Origin: Bacteroidales bacterium
GTDB taxonomy: Bacteria; Bacteroidota; Bacteroidia; Bacteroidales; UBA932
Length of the DNA: 12,312 bases
Direction: 5' to 3'
Assembly: GCA_023230265.1 (NCBI GenBank)
Contig: JALNXR010000038.1
Location: forward strand, 1-12,312
Shown: positions 6,996-12,312 of the stretch, piece after piece
Layout of the letters: every line of letters starts with the position of its first letter
Numbering within the stretch: position 1 is the first letter of the stretch
Program-made: the position numbers and the translations under genes
The notes under the pieces: generated by a model
Seen by the model: the letters and a program-made list of their open reading frames with translations, nothing else
Databases searched by the model: none
Told to the model about the DNA's origin: nothing

Positions 6996-8216
6996 TTACA
7001 TGTCAATTCTAAGTGATTCTGAGGGATTCAGCTCAATCGCCTTTTTTGCCGGATAGATTGCAGCAGTAATCCCGGTAATTATTACCAGAATTGTTACCAC
7101 TATAACAGAGTCAATTCCTATCCAGGGATAAATAATTGAATCAAAACCCATTGAATTTAGTCCATCCGACCAAAAGGAGAGATCAATACCTGTTTTTCCC
7201 GTAATTGCAGTAATCAGCAAAGCGACTCCAATACCGATAGCACCTCCTGTAATTGAGAGGAATACCGACTCCATCACCACCATTCTGAAAATACTCGCCC
7301 TGCTCATTCCAACTGCCATCAGCATACCGAACTCTTTTACCCTCTCCAGAATCACCATCAGCATAGTGTTTACTATTCCAAATCCAAGTGCAAGAAGAAT
7401 AATTCCGACAACTATATACATCATGAACCCCATGGATTCGTTCATCATTTTCATATCCGGCATAAGATCAGACCATGACAGTGAACTTAGCTGTGGGTAA
7501 TTCTCTTTAATCCCTTTGATAACGATTTCTTCTGTTCCGTTATTTTTAAGCGAAACCGCAATCTGATGAGCGGTATTCTCTTCCAATTGTAAAAGTTCTC
7601 TTAATCTCCCTGATCTCACATATACTCTTGACTCGTCAAAAAGCACATTGGATGTTCTGAATATACCTGCCACTCTAAACGCACCGCCTGAGATTGTTCC
7701 ATCCATCTCTGTAAGTGTTACTACTACTTTTGACCGGATGCCCACATTGAGTTTGTCGGCAAGTTTCTTTCCTATAATAATCTGATTCGCAGACTCACCC
7801 TTAAAATAATCCCCTTCAATTATCCTTGAATTAATATCCGAAACCTCTCTCTCTTTTGAAGGATCTACACCAAAGATCTGCACCCCTGACCCTGTCTCTG
7901 CAGAGGCTATCATACAATTTGCAATAATCCGTGATGAGACCGCCCCCACATTCTCATCTGAGAGAACACTCTGCTCAATTCCCTCTATTCCGGATATGTA
8001 GTCATCTGTCTCACTGCTCTCAAGATAGGCGGGTTTGTGTATTTGTATGTTGGAAACCTCTGTCGAAATCACGGCATCAATTCTTTGATTGACCATTCCG
8101 AGCATAAAGGAAATAGTGAAAACACCAGCAAAAACCCCCAGACCGACCGCCGTGATAATAACCAGGCTCCGGGTTCTGTTTCTCCATATATTACGCCACG
8201 ATACAGAATAAATCAT
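6996..8216 (-). CDS. FtsX/LolC/E-like ABC permease (second)
   Basis: Inner-membrane permease (406 residues) of the MacB/FtsX superfamily. WRNIWRNRTRSLVIITAVGLGV marks the cytoplasmic amphipathic start and first membrane helix. A periplasmic domain (about 45-265) follows, with IFGVDPSKE and a GDYFKGESANQIIIGKKLADKL block like the MacB core domain. Three C-terminal helices come next: one after GFMMYIVVGIILLALGF, one after the coupling stretch ERVKEFGMLMAVGMSR, and the last ending in YPAKKAIELNPSESLR. This intact tail is the useful comparison for the neighbouring paralogue, which lacks it. The gene pairs with the 397-residue permease upstream, as LolC does with LolE, to make a heterodimeric channel with the ATPase. 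Confidence 0.92.
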   Translation of the reverse strand: MIYSVSWRNIWRNRTRSLVIITAVGLGVFAGVFTISFMLGMVNQRIDAVISTEVSNIQIHKPAYLESSETDDYISGIEGIEQSVLSDENVGAVSSRIIANCMIASAETGSGVQIFGVDPSKEREVSDINSRIIEGDYFKGESANQIIIGKKLADKLNVGIRSKVVVTLTEMDGTISGGAFRVAGIFRTSNVLFDESRVYVRSGRLRELLQLEENTAHQIAVSLKNNGTEEIVIKGIKENYPQLSSLSWSDLMPDMKMMNESMGFMMYIVVGIILLALGFGIVNTMLMVILERVKEFGMLMAVGMSRASIFRMVVMESVFLSITGGAIGIGVALLITAITGKTGIDLSFWSDGLNSMGFDSIIYPWIGIDSVIVVTILVIITGITAAIYPAKKAIELNPSESLRIDM

Positions 8217-8255
8217 AGTTTTATTTATAAGTTGATTAGGATTTTAATGAATGAG

Positions 8256-9449
8256 CTACAGACATTTTTTGACTTTTAAAACCGGATAGAGAGAAATTGC
8301 CATAGCTATGACAAAAATTATTATTGCCTGATTTATAAATACCGATGGTGCAGCGCTAAAGAACATATATGGGTCGAATCCATATTGTAAATAGGCTTCT
8401 GCCATATCACCCGGCAGCCTGATAGGATTATTCACAAAGTATCCTATCAGGGGAATGCTCGCTGCAAATCCCGATATCACCCCAATCAGACCTATAAGGA
8501 GAGTCTCAATAAAAAACATCAGGGATAGTTTGTATTTCCTCATCCCCACGGCGGTCATCACTGCGAGCTCCTTCTTTCTCTCGGCAACCATCATAATTAT
8601 TGTGCCCAGAATCCCGAAACCAATTACCATATAGAGAATACCAATCATCAGGTTTCCGCTTGATCTGTCTCCCTCAATAAAGTTCACCAGATCGGGATTG
8701 AGTTCTGTCCAGTCTTTTACTGAAAGCCCCGGAGCAAGATCTTTAATTTTGCGGGAAATCCGGTTAACATGGGTATAATCGCTCACCATTATCATCAGAG
8801 AGGTAACCATGCTGTCTGCATGGAACAGCTCCTGAGCCGCACCGACATCCATAAAGACTCCCAGATTATTCATCTGCGGGGTGCTGAATTCAATAATACC
8901 GGTAACGGGGAAAAGTCCTGCCGATGTAACTCCCCGGTAACCCTGGCTGATCACAATTATAGTATCGTTGACTCCCAGATTAAGACTCCGTGCAATATTT
9001 GATGTGACCAGCACCCCTTTGCCCCCGGATTCCAGGAATGAACCTTCTGAAACCCAGTTACGCAGATTGGATGTGAGAGTGTCATACTGAGGTTCTATTC
9101 CGATAACTGCCCCGCCTCTTGTGTCTGCCCCGGAAGAGAACAGCGCAAAGGACTCCAGCCTCTTTGCAACCACAGTCACCTCTTCTGTTTTATCAATACT
9201 TTCGATCAGCTCCGGTTGCGGATAAAAGACATCATTTACCGAACGGCTCTCCCCGAAAGAAGGATCCTGAACCTGTATGTATCCCGTAGAGATTTTTACC
9301 ATCATATCAATCATATTCTGATAAGTCCCGTTCATCATCGAACTCATCAGCGTAGATAATACAACCCCGAAAAAGATACTTGCAACCGTGATCAGCGTCC
9401 TTCTTCTGTTTCTCCACAGATTTCTCCAGGAAAGTTTAATGTAGTTCAT
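8256..9449 (-). CDS. FtsX/LolC/E-like ABC permease (first), with probable frameshifted tail
   Basis: Inner-membrane permease (397 residues), paralogue of the next gene. WRNLWRNRRRTLITVASIFFGV is the first helix region. The periplasmic MacB-like domain includes VIGIEPQYDT and GKGVLVTSNIARSLNLGVNDT. The coupling stretch ERKKELAVMTAVGMRKYK lies between C-terminal helices. The frame ends abruptly as YPVLKVKKCL, without the basic tail that follows the last helix in this family. If one extra A is read in the A6 run (minus strand of 8265-8270), the sequence continues KKMSVAHSLKS and stops at 8236-8238. That register aligns with YPAKKAIELNPSESLR of the partner. This suggests a real one-base deletion, a sequencing error, or -1 slippage. 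The visible ORF is annotated as it stands. Confidence 0.9.
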   Translation of the reverse strand: MNYIKLSWRNLWRNRRRTLITVASIFFGVVLSTLMSSMMNGTYQNMIDMMVKISTGYIQVQDPSFGESRSVNDVFYPQPELIESIDKTEEVTVVAKRLESFALFSSGADTRGGAVIGIEPQYDTLTSNLRNWVSEGSFLESGGKGVLVTSNIARSLNLGVNDTIIVISQGYRGVTSAGLFPVTGIIEFSTPQMNNLGVFMDVGAAQELFHADSMVTSLMIMVSDYTHVNRISRKIKDLAPGLSVKDWTELNPDLVNFIEGDRSSGNLMIGILYMVIGFGILGTIIMMVAERKKELAVMTAVGMRKYKLSLMFFIETLLIGLIGVISGFAASIPLIGYFVNNPIRLPGDMAEAYLQYGFDPYMFFSAAPSVFINQAIIIFVIAMAISLYPVLKVKKCL

Positions 9450-9465
9450 ATTGCGTGAATTTCAA

Positions 9466-10230
9466 TTATCGTAATCTTCGCATGTTTTGCTGGGAAAAGA
9501 AAGAGTCATCTATCGGAATATTAAACTTTACATCTTTAATAATCACTACGGTTTTCTGATTCTTTCTATCAGCAGGAATGATCTCGATCCTTGTGGGAAT
9601 GACCCTGGAATCCATTTTCTTAACCTCTGATGCTATCTCTGTCTTTACCAGGTAGCCATCCTCATCATAATACTCTGATTTAAACTGGATATACTCATCC
9701 TTGCTGATCCATTTTACAATCTTACCCCATACTACCGGAGCATCTTCGTGCGGAGTCATTTCGATAACCCAGCAATCAGCACCCCCGGCGTTTTCAGATC
9801 CCCTGAGCCGGTGAGTGTAATCTGTTACCATAGAAGACTCGTTGAGTATGTCGTCATTGGTATAATCAGAACCCATCCATCCATCAGACATCATTGAAGG
9901 GGGCAGTTTTATCATTCTTTCAATAGATGGCATCCAGTTCCACATCTCCTTTCCCCTCTTCAAAAATGCCTGTCCCTGCTCCTTTGCCGGATAGGTGATC
10001 AGTGTCATAGCCATATCCCTTTCTTTGCTCCAGCTTTTGAACTCAATGGTTCTCTCCCAGGCTGGACGGATAATTGACATTGTCATATTACTCTGTCCGG
10101 AGATCTCTCCGTTCCATTTCTCGTCAGCTTTTTTGATTATTTCAGTTGCATTTTGGGCTGAAAGCGAATATGGAATTATCACCGAAAGGATAAAAAACAG
10201 AAAACTTAGTCTGTTTATAAGTTTTTTCAT
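9466..10230 (-). CDS. LolA-like outer-membrane lipoprotein-sorting protein
   Basis: Secreted periplasmic protein of 254 residues. The signal peptide is about residues 1-25, with a likely cut after SLSA before QNATEII. The mature part belongs to the LolA-like 'outer membrane lipoprotein-sorting' family related to TP_0789. Its family block MWNWMPSIERMIKLPPSMM and WMGSDYTNDDI is present, as is a later ...IVKWISKDEY...YYDEDGYLVKTE stretch typical of the half-barrel fold. Such proteins are thought to bind an acyl chain or other hydrophobic ligand inside the barrel. The gene lies 24 bp after the TetR gene and 16 bp before the first permease. It is the natural periplasmic carrier between the permease pair and the beta-barrel. 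Whether it carries lipoproteins, a lipid or another hydrophobic compound is unknown. Confidence 0.85.
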   Translation of the reverse strand: MKKLINRLSFLFFILSVIIPYSLSAQNATEIIKKADEKWNGEISGQSNMTMSIIRPAWERTIEFKSWSKERDMAMTLITYPAKEQGQAFLKRGKEMWNWMPSIERMIKLPPSMMSDGWMGSDYTNDDILNESSMVTDYTHRLRGSENAGGADCWVIEMTPHEDAPVVWGKIVKWISKDEYIQFKSEYYDEDGYLVKTEIASEVKKMDSRVIPTRIEIIPADRKNQKTVVIIKDVKFNIPIDDSFFSQQNMRRLR

Positions 10231-10254
10231 ATAATTATAGATTTTATATCTGAT

Positions 10255-10875
10255 TTATGAGTACATTTTAATCACCTTATCTTTAAGTTTATCAAGGGTA
10301 TATGCATCATTGCTCATAAGATAACCAAGTGCTATCCCGTCAATTATTGCTGTAAGAAGCCTCATCTCATTGAGAGGATCCTCTGCTCCCTCTCTTTGGA
10401 AATAATCAATTATGATTTTTGAGTAGTTCTCCAGCCTGTCACTGATGTTAGTCTCCGTAAGCCCTATAACAGCGGGTTGATGAATTATAGAGTAGAAGAG
10501 TTTCCAGAAATTTCTGTTTTTTCTCAATAGTGAGAAGGTCTTCCTTATAAAATATATCAACTCCTCCTTTGTCAACACTCCGTCCCGGTTTTTATCCAGT
10601 GAGTATATAGCAGTGTCGGCGCCAAAAATCACAATCTCTCTGAGTAGTTCCTCTTTGCTCTGGAAATAATTGTACATTAGGCCTTTGGAAATTCCGGCGT
10701 GTTCTGCAATATCACTGATTGTGGTCGTGTGAAATCCTTTAAGAGCAAATAGTTCAAGAGCAGAATCCATGATCTTTTTTCTGGCTGCTTCACGCTTGCC
10801 TTTATTTAAAGCACTCACATTTGTTTTGTTTATTTTTATTTTATTAGAGTCTGATTTGCTTTCTTTTAAAGCCAT
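10255..10875 (-). CDS. TetR-family repressor of the envelope cassette, with an EF-hand-like loop
   Basis: Transcriptional repressor of 206 residues. The N-terminal helix-turn-helix spans about residues 30-80: IMDSALELFALKGFHTTTIS, then DIAEHAGISKGLMYNYFQSKEELL, the textbook TetR pattern. The rest is the helical ligand-binding and dimer domain. Residues 94-106 (DKNRDGVLTKEEL) fit the full EF-hand calcium-loop pattern, which I do not know from this family. The start at 10875 is preferred: an earlier in-frame ATG at 10947 would place the -7 box and operator inside the coding region. The basic, Lys/Asn/Ser-rich residues 4-33 precede the HTH. The gene is first in the run leading into the LolA-like protein, permeases, ATPase and barrel, so it probably represses itself and all of them until a ligand is bound. 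Confidence 0.9.
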   Translation of the reverse strand: MALKESKSDSNKIKINKTNVSALNKGKREAARKKIMDSALELFALKGFHTTTISDIAEHAGISKGLMYNYFQSKEELLREIVIFGADTAIYSLDKNRDGVLTKEELIYFIRKTFSLLRKNRNFWKLFYSIIHQPAVIGLTETNISDRLENYSKIIIDYFQREGAEDPLNEMRLLTAIIDGIALGYLMSNDAYTLDKLKDKVIKMYS

Positions 10876-10900
10876 AATACAACGTTTTAAGTAGTTTATA

Positions 10901-10920
10901 TTGACTGAACGGTCAGTCAA
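10901..10920. promoter_or_regulatory. Candidate TetR operator
   Basis: TTGACTGA-ACGG-TCAGTCAA is an inverted repeat with perfect 8-bp arms and a 4-bp centre, very like operators bound by TetR-family dimers. It ends 25 bp before the TetR start codon, overlaps the last three bases of the -7 box and covers the expected transcription start, so a bound repressor would block initiation. Confidence 0.75.
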
Positions 10921-10948
10921 AATTAAATCAAATTTTTGATTCTGCAAA
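10918..10948 (-). promoter_or_regulatory. Bacteroidota-type promoter of the TetR-led operon
   Basis: On the minus strand a TTTG -33 box (10948-10945) is followed after exactly 19 bp by a -7 box TAATTTTG (10925-10918), matching TTTG-N19-21-TAnnTTTG. Transcription should begin near 10912, inside the operator, leaving a leader of about 37 bases to the ATG at 10875. The spacer holds a further inverted repeat, AATCAAA-TT-TTTGATT (10926-10941), a possible second binding site. Confidence 0.75.
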
Positions 10949-10991
10949 TATTTTTGACAAAAGTCCCTTAAAAGTTTGAAGCAATAATGTT

Positions 10992-11576
10992 TTAGCCGAA
11001 AATTTCAGCTGTGAAAATGTAAATCTCAGCACTTTTCCAGCCATCCCACCCTATTCCGGCTTTATCCCTTGCACAATGTCCCAGAAACTCCTCCCTGCTC
11101 CAGCCGGTCTCGGTGGCTACCTGAGGCAGAAAGACACCCGACTTGCCTCCTTTTACAATATATATCCCATGTTTGCCAAGTATAATCTCCCCCGGGCTGC
11201 CGATCTTTTTTAAAGGAGAGAGAACTGATATCTCGATTTTTATATCCGGTAGCTCCTCTTCTGTGACCGTAGAGAACCGGTAATCTCTCAGAGAAGATGC
11301 GAATGCCATCTCCCTGACCATCTTCCACAAAGGCATATCTCCCGTAAGATGTCCTATGCATCCGCGGAGCCTCCCCTTTTTGTACAGGGTGACAAATGCT
11401 CCGCACTCAGACTCAAGAGAGGATGAAAGGAGTGCAGGATCAACAGAAAAGGTTGCCCTTTTCCCATGTTCTGCAGCATAAGTAACTGCCTCTTTTGCAA
11501 TCCGGAGCAATATTTGTTGTTCCTCACCCGTCAGAAAGAATTCACTGCCGGTAGTTTGATTTGTAATATCTCTCAT
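10992..11576 (-). CDS. amrA: AmmeMemoRadiSam system protein A (AMMECR1 domain)
   Basis: AMMECR1-family protein of 194 residues, the bacterial counterpart of the protein linked to human Alport/midface hypoplasia deletion syndrome; biochemical role unresolved. The hallmark LRGCIG is at residues 70-75, preceded by CGAFVTLYKKG and followed by SSLRDYRFSTVTEEELPDIKIEISVLSP. GKHGIYIVKGGKSGVFLPQV and the end GWKSAEIYIFTAEIF complete the domain, which spans nearly the whole protein. The gene begins 27 bp after the MEMO-family gene, so the two form a pair. A 116-bp gap with an independent promoter separates it from the TetR-led cassette, so it probably belongs to a different transcription unit, though readthrough is possible. 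Confidence 0.93.
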   Translation of the reverse strand: MRDITNQTTGSEFFLTGEEQQILLRIAKEAVTYAAEHGKRATFSVDPALLSSSLESECGAFVTLYKKGRLRGCIGHLTGDMPLWKMVREMAFASSLRDYRFSTVTEEELPDIKIEISVLSPLKKIGSPGEIILGKHGIYIVKGGKSGVFLPQVATETGWSREEFLGHCARDKAGIGWDGWKSAEIYIFTAEIFG

Positions 11577-11603
11577 ACAGTCGTTGGTTAATAAATATTA
11601 TCT

Positions 11604-12312
11604 TCAAAGAGTTTGATCGGTATTCTTCTCCCCGGAAGGATTTATCCTGTGAGCAACTATTGCCCAATAGCCTACCACCTTCTCCTTGTCACCGTAATAG
11701 GGAGTGTCTCCGGAATTTTTGTAATCCACGGCATCGTACTTAAGCCAATCTTTGCCGGAGGTCATATAGAGAAGAGTGAGCACAGAGGACCATCCGCATA
11801 TCGGTGTGGAGAGACCGGGGATCTTCTCCTGTTTGATGTTTTTAAGGGATTGCAGAAATTTTTCCGGATCGTTGGAAATTATTGAATCTTTGACGATTGT
11901 ATCGGATCTTTTTGCATCCTGACAGGATGGATAGTGTGAAAAATCAGTACTGATTACAAAGAGGTTATCCGGTGTGAACCAGGGCATCAGAGCTTCTGCT
12001 ATAGCTTTGCAAGTCTCTGCTCTCTGAGTGGCAATAATTACCGGTACAATGGAGTATCCTGGTGACAGGCTGCGATAAATAAATGGCAGCTGAACTTCAA
12101 GGGAGTGTTCATATATATGAGGAGAGGAGTCGGGTGTAAAGAGCCCGGGATGGGATTCAGCAAGAGAACTGGCAACTTGGTAATCAATGTTTTCCTTTCC
12201 GTAAGGCATTAAAAAATCACCTTCTGTAAAAAGAGATGCCCCATTAAAACTCACCCTATGGGATGTACCTATCACAAACACCCTTTTATAACTCTTTTCC
12301 ACTTGGTTAAAG
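11604..12312 (-). CDS. amrB: AmmeMemoRadiSam system protein B (MEMO-like), 5' end cut by window edge
   Basis: MEMO-family protein with a fold related to class III extradiol dioxygenases. Human MEMO1 binds metal ions; the bacterial role is unknown. About 235 residues are visible. The frame stays open to the right edge (FNQVEKSYKRVFVIGTSH), and family members carry some 40-70 more N-terminal residues (the VAGxFYP and HAGYxYSG region). The GTG at 12302 is therefore not the real start. Counterparts of the human metal-site residues are all present: His in VIGTSH, His in YEHSLEVQLPF, His in STDFSHY, and Cys in PICGWSS. The protein ends with a short polar tail after YWAIVAHR. It is followed 27 bp later by amrA. 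The promoter must lie outside the window. Confidence 0.92.
   Translation of the reverse strand, partial: FNQVEKSYKRVFVIGTSHRVSFNGASLFTEGDFLMPYGKENIDYQVASSLAESHPGLFTPDSSPHIYEHSLEVQLPFIYRSLSPGYSIVPVIIATQRAETCKAIAEALMPWFTPDNLFVISTDFSHYPSCQDAKRSDTIVKDSIISNDPEKFLQSLKNIKQEKIPGLSTPICGWSSVLTLLYMTSGKDWLKYDAVDYKNSGDTPYYGDKEKVVGYWAIVAHRINPSGEKNTDQTL

Noticed and set aside
10876-10947. Longer TetR protein starting at ATG 10947 (24 extra residues)
   Set aside because: The -7 box and the operator would lie inside the coding region, the extra residues do not resemble TetR N-termini, and ATG 10875 fits the promoter spacing.
10926-10991. Terminator between amrA and the TetR gene
   Set aside because: A/T-rich runs and direct repeats are present but no stem followed by a T-run, so no terminator is called; readthrough from amrBA remains possible.
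12300-12302. GTG at 12302 as the true start of the MEMO-like protein
   Set aside because: The frame is open to the window edge and the conserved N-terminal part of the family is missing, so the gene continues outside.

Overview
The window looks like chromosomal DNA of a member of the Bacteroidota, probably Bacteroidales or a relative. Three observations support this. A queuine tRNA-ribosyltransferase gene (tgt) sits directly upstream of an LptG-type permease gene. The Tgt lacks the usual zinc cysteines in a way I recall from Bacteroides proteins. Promoter-like sites follow the Bacteroidota pattern of a TAnnTTTG -7 box with a TTTG -33 box, and start codons lack clear Shine-Dalgarno sequences. 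No rRNA, tRNA, CRISPR array, transposase or phage gene was seen.

Left part (1-3793): lptG, cut by the left edge, and tgt form a leftward pair. A nucleoside transporter gene of the NupC/CNT family is divergent from tgt, and the two share a 74-bp promoter region. Between nupC and the next gene lies the most striking non-coding structure, a 127-nt quasi-palindrome at 3806-3932. It is centred exactly on 3869 and has no indels between its arms. Its right end contains the likely start codon of a radical SAM gene.

Middle and right parts (3929-12312): the radical SAM enzyme AmrS is on the plus strand, and AmrA (AMMECR1) and AmrB (MEMO) are on the minus strand at the right edge. Together they are the three parts of the conserved but functionally unsolved 'AmmeMemoRadiSam' set. 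Here they are split by a six-gene minus-strand cassette: a TetR regulator, a periplasmic LolA-like lipoprotein-sorting protein, two FtsX/LolC/E-like permeases, a LolD/MacB-like ATPase and an outer-membrane beta-barrel. The cassette has its own recognisable promoter with a TetR-type operator at the expected start of transcription. It reads as a complete inner-membrane-to-outer-membrane export or lipid/lipoprotein-trafficking system under autorepression. Its substrate cannot be told from sequence.

Points for follow-up: the long palindrome over the amrS start; a perfect EF-hand calcium-loop pattern inside the TetR protein; a probable one-base frameshift at an A6 run that removes the conserved tail of the first permease; a charged insertion in AmrS of about 38 residues; and the split Amr set flanking the envelope cassette.
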